NCBI RefSeq assembly: GCF_001902295.1
Contig: NZ_CP018335.1
Location: 2,232,001 to 2,296,000, forward strand
Reading direction: 5' to 3'
DNA length: 64,000 nucleotides
Source: Clostridium kluyveri
Lineage (GTDB): Bacteria; Bacillota; Clostridia; Clostridiales; Clostridiaceae
Shown: positions 8,939 to 18,397 of the stretch, in pieces
How the letters are laid out: every line of letters starts with the position of its first letter
Position numbering within the stretch: the stretch's first letter is position 1
Notes under the pieces: generated by a model
Seen by the model: only the letters and a program-made list of their open reading frames with translations
Told to the model about the DNA's origin: nothing
Databases searched by the model: none
Made by a program: the position numbers and the translations under genes

Positions 8939-11389
8939 TCAACATTCACTGGTTATAGTAGTAATTTGGGCTAAAATGTCCTCTGTAAGTTTATTGAGTT
9001 TTTTATAATCGCTGCACTCTGTATATATCTTACATAAAGGCTCTTCTGCATCTGGCATTACCAGTGTCCATCCATCTTCAAAATTAAGTTTTACCCCTTC
9101 AATTAGATCCACGGATTTTGAAGTATTCTCTTCTATTAAATTTCTCATCAATCTCCCTTTCATATTCCAGGGACACTTTATTTCCTTTTTCATAGTATAA
9201 TATTTGGGTATAATAGAGGTTATCTGTGAAAGAGTTCTGTTGCAGTTTGCCATAAAATTAATAATCATGGAACACACACTTACTGCATCCAATGTCATAA
9301 GATATGCACTTACCATATCTCTTTTATTTATACCCGTTGTATTTTTTAAGTAGGTTTCCAATATAACTTTATGGGCAGTTTTGGTTCTTATAAATTTACA
9401 CCCGCATATCTTAGCCAACTTTTCCATGGTGGAAGATGCTGTAACTGGAACTACTAAAGTTCTTATGTCATGGGTTTTAAGCATAACCAATGCATTTAGG
9501 GCATCATATAGATTATCTTTTATTATACCTCCTTTTTCATCTATAATAATCGGTCTTTCACATTCTTCATCTATTTCAATTCCCAGATTGGCACTGTCCT
9601 CTATAACTTTTCGAGCCAGTCCTTCCGTATCTCCAAACTTATCATAAAGTTTTACCTCCACTTTAAGCTCCTTTAAAATTGCAGTAATTACTTCAAATAC
9701 CATGGGATCTTCAATACTTAACACTGCCCTATACTTTTGATTTTTTATATTTTCAAGAGAAAATCCATTTACAAGCTGTCTTTCATAATATTCTAGACAA
9801 TTGTATATATGTTCCATATGCTTGAACTTATCTGGTTTAACTCTTCTAAAATCCTCTCTTGTGAAGCTGCTTTCTATCTTTCTCTCCATGGCCCTATCTA
9901 TATTGAGTCCATTTTTATCCATAAATATTATAGTAACCTTTTCAGGGGCATTCCTATTTACACATACATATATTCCTGCCTGAGCTCCAAAAAAAAGAAT
10001 TGACTGTCTTATAAAGGCCATGGGCATCTTTTTCAAATCCATAACCTCCAAACCCATAGATAAAAGCCCTGTAGCCAGGGAATATTTAAACATCTGTGCC
10101 GCCCCATTATCACTGCAGGCTATGGCAACCCTGGAATCTGCCTTTAAAACAGAACCATAGGCAGAACCAAGTTTTGACACACACTCTGGAGTTATATCTA
10201 CATTTATCTCTCCACTAATACCATTTTTCCCAAAAATAGATTTTGAAGCCTTTTCCTTCCATATTATATTGGAATTTACCAGAGTACCGCTTTCTATTAT
10301 TTTATTTGGCCATATCTTAACTCCAGGTTTTATTATGGCCTTATCCTTTATAATGGTATCACTTCCAAGGGCAGCTTCTTCAAATACAGAACACTTTGAT
10401 TTAACTTGTACTTTCTTACAAAGTACCGCCCCTCTTATTTGGGCTTTGTCTCCTATATAGCAATTATTAAAAAGTACACTTCTTTTTATGGTGGCATCAG
10501 AACATATAATATTATTCTCTCCCAGTACAGTATAAGGGCCTATCTGTGCATTTTTATATATTTTGCTTCCTTTTCCTATATATACAGGTGTTGAAATTTT
10601 AGCCTGAGGACTTATTTCACAATCTTCCCCTATCCATATGTCTTCACTATATTTTTGTGCTTTTATATTTATATTTGCAAACCCCTTTAATATATCAAAA
10701 TGACATTTCATATACTGATCGATATTTCCTATATCACACCAGTAACCTTCTGCCACATATCCAAACACAGCTGCCTTTTCCTTAAGCAGAAGGGGAAAAA
10801 GTTCACTGCTAAAATCGAATTTCTTATTTTTTTCATAGTACTTAAATATTTCTGGTTCTAAAATATATATTCCTGTATTTACCTTGTCGCTAAATACTTC
10901 ACCCCATCCTGGCTTCTCCAAAAAACCAGTTACTTTCCCTCTGTCATCTGTAACCACCACCCCAAATTCTAAGGGTACCGGTTCTTCTTTAAGTACCAAA
11001 GTTGCCACAGCACCTTTGCTTTTATGATAAGAAATAGCTCTGGATAAATCTATGTCCGTAAGGGCATCTCCGCTTATAACAATAAAAGTATCATTTAGAA
11101 ATGCTTCTGCATTTTTAACACTTCCTGCAGTACCTAATGGAGTTTCTTCTATAAAGTAACTTATATTAACCCCAAAATCCCTGCCATCCCCAAAATAATT
11201 TATTATTTCATCCGGAAGATATTGTAGGGTGGCTCCAATATCTTCTATTCCAGTATTCTTAAGTAATTCTAATGCATATTCCATTATAGGTTTACCCATA
11301 ATGGGCATCATGGGTTTAGGTATGTTACAGGTTAAGGGCCTTAACCTGGTTCCCTCTCCTCCGGCCATTATTACAGCTTTCACAACCAT
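8939..11389 (-). CDS. Sugar-phosphate nucleotidyltransferase fused to a phosphoglucomutase/phosphomannomutase-like domain
   Basis: 816 aa fusion. Residues 1-230 form a nucleotidyltransferase with MAGGEGTRLRPLT and the GTAGSV and SGDALTDID motifs. About 250-370 is a left-handed beta-helix (hexapeptide) region, and 380-816 has the phosphohexomutase fold. The mutase half looks non-catalytic: the phosphoserine loop (TASHNP in active enzymes) reads VNRNAP and the metal loop (DxDxDR) reads EECER. It probably makes NDP-glucose or NDP-mannose for glucan synthesis. It sits 25 bases after the GT4 gene in the same operon. The start is ATG after AGAGGGTG; a GTG at 11383 is possible. Confidence 0.85.
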   Translation of the reverse strand: MVVKAVIMAGGEGTRLRPLTCNIPKPMMPIMGKPIMEYALELLKNTGIEDIGATLQYLPDEIINYFGDGRDFGVNISYFIEETPLGTAGSVKNAEAFLNDTFIVISGDALTDIDLSRAISYHKSKGAVATLVLKEEPVPLEFGVVVTDDRGKVTGFLEKPGWGEVFSDKVNTGIYILEPEIFKYYEKNKKFDFSSELFPLLLKEKAAVFGYVAEGYWCDIGNIDQYMKCHFDILKGFANINIKAQKYSEDIWIGEDCEISPQAKISTPVYIGKGSKIYKNAQIGPYTVLGENNIICSDATIKRSVLFNNCYIGDKAQIRGAVLCKKVQVKSKCSVFEEAALGSDTIIKDKAIIKPGVKIWPNKIIESGTLVNSNIIWKEKASKSIFGKNGISGEINVDITPECVSKLGSAYGSVLKADSRVAIACSDNGAAQMFKYSLATGLLSMGLEVMDLKKMPMAFIRQSILFFGAQAGIYVCVNRNAPEKVTIIFMDKNGLNIDRAMERKIESSFTREDFRRVKPDKFKHMEHIYNCLEYYERQLVNGFSLENIKNQKYRAVLSIEDPMVFEVITAILKELKVEVKLYDKFGDTEGLARKVIEDSANLGIEIDEECERPIIIDEKGGIIKDNLYDALNALVMLKTHDIRTLVVPVTASSTMEKLAKICGCKFIRTKTAHKVILETYLKNTTGINKRDMVSAYLMTLDAVSVCSMIINFMANCNRTLSQITSIIPKYYTMKKEIKCPWNMKGRLMRNLIEENTSKSVDLIEGVKLNFEDGWTLVMPDAEEPLCKIYTECSDYKKLNKLTEDILAQITTITSEC

Positions 11390-11414
11390 CACACCCTCTA
11401 TCCATTTTTAATAT

Positions 11415-12905
11415 TTACGCCTTGCTTTTTTCTTTACTTTTGGTACTGGTTCTTTTTCTTCCTGAAGTCTGACTTTTACTTTTAACACCAGCCCCTACTT
11501 TTACCTTTTTATCTTTATTTTCTTTTCTATCTTCCTCTCTACTTTCCCTAAGATCTTCATAATATTCTAAGATCTCTTCCTTTTTAAAATTATCTCTTGC
11601 AGGTTCATTGTGATTAGTTCTTGCAACTTCCGCTAAATCCTTATTTTCCTCATTTAAACTTTTATACAATCTGTAATCTTCTCTAAAAGATTCATTATTA
11701 TTTCCCATCTCTAATTTCCTCCATTCCGTACCACCGGCTTCTTCTAAAACTTCATCATACATTTTCATAGTAAGAGCTGCTACTTTATCCCATGTAAATT
11801 TATCTTTTACAGTACTTTTACCATTATCACTTATATACTTAGCAAAGGCCTCATCGTGTAATAGCTGGACTACATTATCTGCTATACTATTGGAATTTCC
11901 ATTTATACATTTAAGTCCGTTATCTCCATGATCCACAATCTCACTTAATCCCCCTGTATCTGAAACAACTACAGGACATCCTGCTGCCATAGCCTCCAGA
12001 GCCACAATACCAAAAGGCTCATAAAGAGATGGAAATACCGCTGCACTAGATACTCTGTATAATTTATCCTTTTCTGATTCATCCATATATCCTGTAAATA
12101 AAAATTTATCTTCCAATCCAAAATATTTGACTTTATCCTTCAATTCCTCTGTCATAGGACCTGTACCTGCTATTATAAATTTAGAATCATTGTATCTACT
12201 TATTATACTAGGAGCTGCTTCTATAAGAAGATGTATTCCCTTCTCAAAAACATGCCTTCCTATACAAAAGATTATCTTTTCATTGTCCATGGCATATTTT
12301 CTTCTGAATGAAAGCCAATCAAATTCAAATTCAAATTTATCCACATTAATTCCATTTGGAATAACCCATATCTTTTCTTCAGGAGTTGAAAACAGCTTAT
12401 TTATCTGGCTTTTCATATAATTACTGCAGGCAACCACTTTCCATGACTCATAGGTAAGCATCCATTCTGTGGCAGATATATATCTTTGAGTTACAGTATT
12501 TATTCCCCCATTTCTTCCGTATTCTGTAGCATGCATAGTACATACAACAGGTATCTTAAAAGACCATTTTAAAGTCTTTGCACAAAATGCAGTAAGCCAA
12601 TCATGAACATGTATTAAATCAAATTTTTCACATTCATTTATCAATCTAATAGCTCTTTCTACCATGGCAAAATTAAGCTGCATTACCCACTTTGTAAAAT
12701 CCTGTGTATCTATAGCATAAGGTGTAACCCTGTGAACAAAAACTCCCTTATCATTTTCATCCACAGGCGCCCTGCCTTCTTCACAGGTAATAACATGAAC
12801 TTCATTTCCCTTCTCACAAAGAGAATGGGATAAATAATATACATGATTTGATAATCCTCCTATAGTTTTAGGAGGGTATTCCCAAGAAATCATTAAAATT
12901 TTCAT
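11415..12905 (-). CDS. GT4-family glycosyltransferase, glycogen synthase-like
   Basis: 496 aa. GT-B fold with the N-terminal glycine loop (PPKTIGGLSNHVYYLS) and the GT4 donor-site motif with catalytic Glu (YEPFGIVALEAMAAGCPVV near 290-310). It probably elongates an alpha-1,4-glucan from a nucleotide sugar supplied by the adjacent nucleotidyltransferase. The last 90 residues are a hydrophilic, Lys/Glu-rich tail (EDRKENKDKKVKVGAG...KSKEKSKA) beyond the usual domain end, probably disordered. The start is ATG behind AAAGAGTG. The acceptor cannot be proven from sequence. Confidence 0.85.
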   Translation of the reverse strand: MKILMISWEYPPKTIGGLSNHVYYLSHSLCEKGNEVHVITCEEGRAPVDENDKGVFVHRVTPYAIDTQDFTKWVMQLNFAMVERAIRLINECEKFDLIHVHDWLTAFCAKTLKWSFKIPVVCTMHATEYGRNGGINTVTQRYISATEWMLTYESWKVVACSNYMKSQINKLFSTPEEKIWVIPNGINVDKFEFEFDWLSFRRKYAMDNEKIIFCIGRHVFEKGIHLLIEAAPSIISRYNDSKFIIAGTGPMTEELKDKVKYFGLEDKFLFTGYMDESEKDKLYRVSSAAVFPSLYEPFGIVALEAMAAGCPVVVSDTGGLSEIVDHGDNGLKCINGNSNSIADNVVQLLHDEAFAKYISDNGKSTVKDKFTWDKVAALTMKMYDEVLEEAGGTEWRKLEMGNNNESFREDYRLYKSLNEENKDLAEVARTNHNEPARDNFKKEEILEYYEDLRESREEDRKENKDKKVKVGAGVKSKSQTSGRKRTSTKSKEKSKA

Positions 12906-13052
12906 TATATCACTCTTTTCTTTATAAATTTTATCTTTAAAATCATCAGTAAAATTGTAAAAATTTACTGATATAGTTTTGTTTCTTATGATTTTACCTA
13001 CTTATAAAAATAAGAAATTTTAAGTTCATATTTATTATAATTACTTTTCCAC

Positions 13053-14660
13053 TTACTTATACACTTTATCATAATATTCCATAATCATTCTATCTGCTGA
13101 ATATCTTTCCACCATAGCATTTACACTGGCTATCATCATTTCATTCCATTTATTTTTATCGTTATAATAAGTTTCCAAAACTTTGTTAATTAATACATCA
13201 TAGAGACTTTTTCCATCATGAATATCCTGTTCGCTTTCAGTTCTACCTATAAATCCATTTCCTATCTGCCATCCTGTAACTTCATCCCAACAAGCCTCTG
13301 GCCACCATCCATCCAATGTACTTAAATTCAATACTCCATTTACAGCAGCCTTCATACCCGAGGTACCGCAAGCTTCCTTAGTAACCCTTGGATTGTTAAG
13401 CCATACATCTACTCCCCTTGTGAGTAGTGCTCCTTTTTCCATATTGTAATTATTGAGAAAAACTACAGATTGAGCATATTTTTCTTGTATACTTAAAATA
13501 TGCTTTATTATCTCTTTCCCGGTAAAATCCAAAGGATGTGCCTTTAAAGATATTATTATCTGTACCTTTTTGCTTTTCAGAAGAGGTGCAATCTTTTCTT
13601 CATTACTAAATATTAAATCCCCTCTTTTATATGGTGCTGCTCTCCTTGCAAAACCTATAATCAAACTATCCTTATCTAGTTCTACTCCTTTTTCTTCATA
13701 TACATACTGTATCATCCTAATTTTATTCTTCATATGGAGTTCTAACAGATTTTCTTTCTTTCTAGCAGCTTCTATAATAGACTTATCTCCCCAGGTATTT
13801 ATATTTATCCCATTGGTTATACTTATAATATCACTTCTATTATGGACATTCTTCCACATTTCATTTGCCGTTCTTCCATGCATAGCTGAAACTGCATTGG
13901 ACTTTTTAGAAAGTCTAAGTCCTGCTGCAGTCATATTGAAAGGATTTCCTCCTATCTCTGCTATAAAATTTCTATCCAGTCCATCATAGGCATCCATATA
14001 CTGCAATATATCCAGTCCATGGGATTCGTTTCCCTCTATAATAGGAGTATGCGTGGTAAATACAATATTATTCCTGCAGTTTCTCCAGGCCTCATGAGCA
14101 TCTTCCCCTCTGCCAATTCTCTCTCTTATAAGTTCAAACCCAGCAAAAACAGCGTGTCCTTCGTTGAAATGATATATATCTATATCCTTTTTCAATGCCC
14201 TTAAAGCTCTTACTCCTCCTATTCCAAGTACCATTTCCTGAGCTATTCTTTCTTCTTCAAACCATCCATATAATTGGCCTGTTATCCATCTATCCGAATT
14301 TTCAGGAAGATCTGTATCCAGCAGATAAAGTTCTGAATTGCCAAAGCAATCCACTTTCCACACTTTACAATGTACAACTCTTCCTCTTATTTTCACATTT
14401 ACCTTTATTCCCGTATCTTGAAGAAAATCATACTCATAATTATAGAAAGAATCCACTATTCTCTGCTTGTCATCTATATGCTGTTCTACATAACCTTGTT
14501 TCCATCTTATTCCTATGCCAGTTACAGGAAGATTATTTTCTTTAGCCGCTTTAAGGTAATCTCCCGCCAGTATTCCAAGTCCCCCAGCATATATTTTAAA
14601 ATCAGAGTTTAATCCAAATTCCATACAAAAATAAGCAACTTTGGGGCAATCTCTACTCAC
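13053..14660 (-). CDS. Alpha-glucan phosphorylase, short GT35 form
   Basis: About 535 aa. It phosphorolyses alpha-1,4-glucan to glucose-1-phosphate using PLP. The front shows KVAYFCMEFGL and YAGGLGILAGDYLKAA. The PLP lysine is in GTSGMKAAVNG near residue 450, and FARRAAPYKRGDL is the phosphate site. It is shorter than the about 800-aa E. coli type but matches the clostridial/thermophile short type. I take GTG at 14660 after AAAGGAG as start; an in-frame TTG at 14726 lacks a ribosome binding site. Together with the upstream synthase block it makes a storage-glucan cycle. Confidence 0.88.
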   Translation of the reverse strand: MSRDCPKVAYFCMEFGLNSDFKIYAGGLGILAGDYLKAAKENNLPVTGIGIRWKQGYVEQHIDDKQRIVDSFYNYEYDFLQDTGIKVNVKIRGRVVHCKVWKVDCFGNSELYLLDTDLPENSDRWITGQLYGWFEEERIAQEMVLGIGGVRALRALKKDIDIYHFNEGHAVFAGFELIRERIGRGEDAHEAWRNCRNNIVFTTHTPIIEGNESHGLDILQYMDAYDGLDRNFIAEIGGNPFNMTAAGLRLSKKSNAVSAMHGRTANEMWKNVHNRSDIISITNGININTWGDKSIIEAARKKENLLELHMKNKIRMIQYVYEEKGVELDKDSLIIGFARRAAPYKRGDLIFSNEEKIAPLLKSKKVQIIISLKAHPLDFTGKEIIKHILSIQEKYAQSVVFLNNYNMEKGALLTRGVDVWLNNPRVTKEACGTSGMKAAVNGVLNLSTLDGWWPEACWDEVTGWQIGNGFIGRTESEQDIHDGKSLYDVLINKVLETYYNDKNKWNEMMIASVNAMVERYSADRMIMEYYDKVYK

Positions 14661-14905
14661 TATCTTAACATCTCCTTTTTCTATTTTTATAGAAGACAAA
14701 TTTAAAACTTTATTATAAATATCCAATTTAATATTAAATATTTTTTACATGCATAAATTGTAATAACTGTGATAATATTATATTTTTACACTATATAATA
14801 TTTACTTTCTTATTATATGTATGATAAGCTTTATTATACATGAAAACAAAGGAAAATATTAACACAGAATCAGTACTTTTATACTATTGATTGAAAAAGA
14901 TAGAA

Positions 14906-14956
14906 AAGGTGCTGTTGTATTAGCAATTTTAAAAATCGTTAATGCAACAGCACCTT
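14906..14956. terminator. Strong hairpin in the divergent intergenic region
   Basis: Arms of about 18 bases (AGGTGCTGTTGTATTAGC against CGTTAATGCAACAGCACCT) with an A/T loop. It lies between two divergent start codons, so it is not an ordinary operon end. It could be a leader attenuator for the dehydrogenase or a relic. The rest of 14727-15087 is AT-rich without an ORF. Confidence 0.5.
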
Positions 14957-15087
14957 ATTTATTTTGTTGAAACTCGCTTTATTTTAAGAACTTTTTTTCA
15001 TATAATTAATATAGTAAATTTAAATATAGATTTTAAGAGAATTAGCAAAGAATAATAAATCTTAATTATCACAAGGAGGCAAAAATA

Positions 15088-16470
15088 TTGAAAGAAGAAA
15101 TCGTTGAAAATTTGAGAAAAATTACAGGAGAAGATTGGGTCATCAATGATTTATCCCAAATGAAAAGTTATCTATATGACGAGACTGAATCTTTAATTCG
15201 TATTAAACCCTCAGAGGATTGTATAGTAGTTAAGCCTGGTTCACCAGAGGAAATATCCAAAATATTAAAATATGCCAATGAAACATTAACACCTGTGGTT
15301 CCAAGAGGAGGCGGCACCGGTGTATGTGGTGCCGCAGTACCTATAAAACCCAGTATAATTCTTTCTCTTGAAAGATTGAATAAAATCATTGAACTGGATG
15401 AAAAAAATTTGATGATTACTGTGGAGTCAGGAGCTACTTTAGCAGATTTACTCCAATCATTAGGTAAACAGGATAAATTATTTTTTCCTATACATCCTGG
15501 AGATGAAGGTGCACAAATTGGCGGCATGGTTATGGAAAATGCGGGAGGTACAAAAGCTGTAAAGCATGGAATCATGAGAAATCATGTAAAAGCATTGGAA
15601 GTAGTCCTCCCTACGGGAGAGATAGTTAATTTTGGTGGAAAACTCTTAAAAAACAATATGGGTTATGACTTGCTCCATATGATGATAGGAAGCGAGGGAA
15701 CTCTTGGTATAGTTACAAAAGCTACTTTAAGACTTTATGCAAAAAATAATTATACGGGTACACTTTTAATTTCCTTTGATACAAGGCGGGAAGCTTGTGA
15801 TGCAGTACCAAAAATACTCCAGGAAGGGATTACCCCTTTAGCTGTTGAATACATGGATAGATTTATCTCAGAAAAAGCTGCAGAACACCTTGGAACTATC
15901 TGGCCTGCCACTGAAGGCTCTGTAGACTTGATGTTCATGCTGGATGGAGCTACAGAGGACGAATTATACTCAACCAGTGAAAAAATTGTAGAGATATGCG
16001 AAAAACATAATGCAGTGGATAGTATTATAGCAGAAACCGCAAAAGAGCAAAAAAATCTTTTGGACATACGCAGCAACGCCTACACTCCTTTTAAGGAACA
16101 TGTAGCAGACGGTCTTGATATGGCAGTTCCTCCGTCCTCAGTACCTGACTTTTTTGATGATATAACAACCCTTGCTGAAAAATACAATACTATAATTCCA
16201 GCTGTGGGCCACATAGCAGATGGAAATATTCACAATTTCATTATGAGCGAAAATGGCAAATTACCTTCTTATTATGAAGAATTCAAACAGGAAATGTATA
16301 AAATTGCATTAAAATACGGTGGTACAATAACTGCAGAACATGGTACTGGAAAATCACGAAAAAAATATATGCCTCTTCAGTTTACCCAAAGGGAAATTGA
16401 CATTATGAGTGGAATTAAAATGGCTTTTGACCCAAATAAAATTCTTAACCCCGGTACTGTGGTAGACTAA
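15088..16470 (+). CDS. FAD-linked 2-hydroxyacid dehydrogenase (GlcD/D-lactate dehydrogenase family)
   Basis: 460 aa, full length. The FAD_binding_4 domain shows VVPRGGGTGVCGAAVP and IHPGDEGAQIGGMVMENAGG, followed by the FAD-oxidase C domain with VGHIADGNIHNF and TAEHGTGKSRKKYM (Zn/substrate histidines). It should oxidise glycolate, D-lactate or a similar hydroxyacid. In clostridia such proteins often pair with EtfAB for electron bifurcation, but no etf gene is adjacent here. The start is TTG, supported by AAGGAGG nine bases upstream. Confidence 0.9.
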   Translation: MKEEIVENLRKITGEDWVINDLSQMKSYLYDETESLIRIKPSEDCIVVKPGSPEEISKILKYANETLTPVVPRGGGTGVCGAAVPIKPSIILSLERLNKIIELDEKNLMITVESGATLADLLQSLGKQDKLFFPIHPGDEGAQIGGMVMENAGGTKAVKHGIMRNHVKALEVVLPTGEIVNFGGKLLKNNMGYDLLHMMIGSEGTLGIVTKATLRLYAKNNYTGTLLISFDTRREACDAVPKILQEGITPLAVEYMDRFISEKAAEHLGTIWPATEGSVDLMFMLDGATEDELYSTSEKIVEICEKHNAVDSIIAETAKEQKNLLDIRSNAYTPFKEHVADGLDMAVPPSSVPDFFDDITTLAEKYNTIIPAVGHIADGNIHNFIMSENGKLPSYYEEFKQEMYKIALKYGGTITAEHGTGKSRKKYMPLQFTQREIDIMSGIKMAFDPNKILNPGTVVD

Positions 16471-16484
16471 AAAATATCATAATT

Positions 16485-16540
16485 CAAGTTAAAAGTTAAG
16501 AGTCATGGGACAAATCACCCATAACTCTCACTTTTTAACT
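16485..16540. terminator. Bidirectional terminator between convergent genes
   Basis: Long imperfect stem: AGTTAAAAGTTAAGAGTCATGGG against CCCATAACTCTCACTTTTTAACT, loop ACAAATCA. It sits between the dehydrogenase and the ABC exporter stops. Confidence 0.75.
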
Positions 16541-16546
16541 TATTAA

Positions 16547-18397
16547 CTATTCATTTTGTAAAGAATAGTTAAATTGACTATTATAAAGTTTTGAATACGC
16601 TCCTCCCTTTTTAAGAAGTTCATGGTGATTTCCCTGCTCCACAATGTCTCCATTATCCATTACCAGGATCAAATCAGCATCACGAATTGTAGACAATCTA
16701 TGTGCAATAATAAAGCTGGTTCGATTTTTCATAAGATTGTTCATGGCTTTCTTTATTCTTACTTCTGTACGTGTATCTACAGAACTGGTTGCTTCATCTA
16801 AAATAAGAACCTTAGGATTTGAAAGTATTGCCCTTGCGATAGTTAAAAGTTGTTTTTGTCCCTGAGATATATTTGAAGCTTCTTCATTAAGAATCATATC
16901 ATATCCACCTGGAAGAGTACGTACAAATCCATCCACATATGCTGCCTTTGCTGCAGCTTTTACTTCTTCATCCTCAGCTTGAAGTTTTCCATATCTTATA
17001 TTTTCCATTATGCTTCCATTGTAAAGCCAGGTATCCTGAAGAACCATGCCAAACATAGATCTAAGATCCCCTTTAGTATAATTTCTTATATCATATCCAT
17101 CCACCAGAATAACACCCTTATTTACATCATAAAAGCGCATCAAAAGTTTTACTACGGTAGTTTTTCCAGCCCCTGTAGGCCCTACAATTGCTACTTTTTG
17201 TCCTGGATTTATTCTAGCGGAAAAATCATTAATCACGATTTTATCGGAATTATATGCAAATTGAACATTCTTAAATTCAACGCTGCCTACAGCATTTTCA
17301 ATTTTCACAGGATTTTGAACTTCAGGAACTTCTTCTTCCTCTTCCAAAAATTCAAATACACGCTCTGCTGAAGCAGCTGTCTGTTGAAGTATATTGGATA
17401 TATTGGCAATCTGAGTAATAGGCTGGGTAAATGATCTTACATACTGTATAAAAGCCTGAATATCACCTACCTCAATGGTCTTCTTTATTGCAAGCCATCC
17501 TCCTAAAACACATACGCCTACATACCCCAGATTGCTCACAAAATTCATTACAGGCATTACTATGCTAGTTAAAAATTGAGATTTCCAGGCAGATTTATAA
17601 AGAGTATTATTAAGCTTATCAAATTTTTCAATACTGTCTTTTTCTCCATTAAAAGCTTTCATAACTATATGTCCGCCATACATTTCCTCTACATGACCAT
17701 TTACATGTCCCAGATAATCCTGCTGCTCCTTAAAGTATTTTTGAGAATACTTTATTATAAACATCATAATTATCATAGACAGTGGAATTATACAAAGGGC
17801 TACCATAGTCATGAGAACACTTATACTAAGCATCATAATAAATATACCAATTACAGTGGTAACGGATGTGATAATCTGTGTAAGACTCTGGTTAAGTGTT
17901 TGGCTTAAGGTATCAACATCATTGGTGACACGAGATAATACTTCACCTTGATTTGTACCATCAAAATATTTAAGGGGTAATTTATTTATTTTTTGAGAAA
18001 TTTCCTTTCTCATTTTATAACTTACCTTCATAGAAACTCCAGACATTATCCATCCCTGCATATAAGCAAATAGTGAACTTATTAAATATAATGCCCCAAG
18101 TATAACTATTATTTTCCCTATATAATTAAAATCCACTCCTGTTCCACTACCTGAAAGCTTATTCATAATCCCTTCAAATAACTTTGTTGTAGCATTGCCC
18201 AGCATCTTAGGACCTATTATAGAAAAAGATGCACTAACTGCTGCAAATATAACCACAACAACCACAGAAACTTTATATTCATTCATATACCTTATGAGAT
18301 TTTTCATTGTATCTTTAAAATTATTTGCTTTCTCCCCTCCCTGGATCATTCCTCCAGGTCCTCTTGAGGTCTTTTCTATTTTTCTCTTCTCACTCAT
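16547..18397 (-). CDS. ABC exporter half-transporter, catalytic subunit
   Basis: 616 aa: six-helix ABC transmembrane domain (about 35-330) and C-terminal ATPase. Walker A is GPTGAGKTTV, the signature ISQGQKQLLTIARA, and Walker B LILDEATSSVD with the catalytic Glu intact. The start codon overlaps the stop of the partner gene (ATGA). With the upstream subunit it forms a heterodimeric multidrug-type exporter of the TM287/288 or BmrCD kind, under a MarR regulator. The substrate is not identifiable. Confidence 0.93.
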   Translation of the reverse strand: MSEKRKIEKTSRGPGGMIQGGEKANNFKDTMKNLIRYMNEYKVSVVVVVIFAAVSASFSIIGPKMLGNATTKLFEGIMNKLSGSGTGVDFNYIGKIIVILGALYLISSLFAYMQGWIMSGVSMKVSYKMRKEISQKINKLPLKYFDGTNQGEVLSRVTNDVDTLSQTLNQSLTQIITSVTTVIGIFIMMLSISVLMTMVALCIIPLSMIIMMFIIKYSQKYFKEQQDYLGHVNGHVEEMYGGHIVMKAFNGEKDSIEKFDKLNNTLYKSAWKSQFLTSIVMPVMNFVSNLGYVGVCVLGGWLAIKKTIEVGDIQAFIQYVRSFTQPITQIANISNILQQTAASAERVFEFLEEEEEVPEVQNPVKIENAVGSVEFKNVQFAYNSDKIVINDFSARINPGQKVAIVGPTGAGKTTVVKLLMRFYDVNKGVILVDGYDIRNYTKGDLRSMFGMVLQDTWLYNGSIMENIRYGKLQAEDEEVKAAAKAAYVDGFVRTLPGGYDMILNEEASNISQGQKQLLTIARAILSNPKVLILDEATSSVDTRTEVRIKKAMNNLMKNRTSFIIAHRLSTIRDADLILVMDNGDIVEQGNHHELLKKGGAYSKLYNSQFNYSLQNE

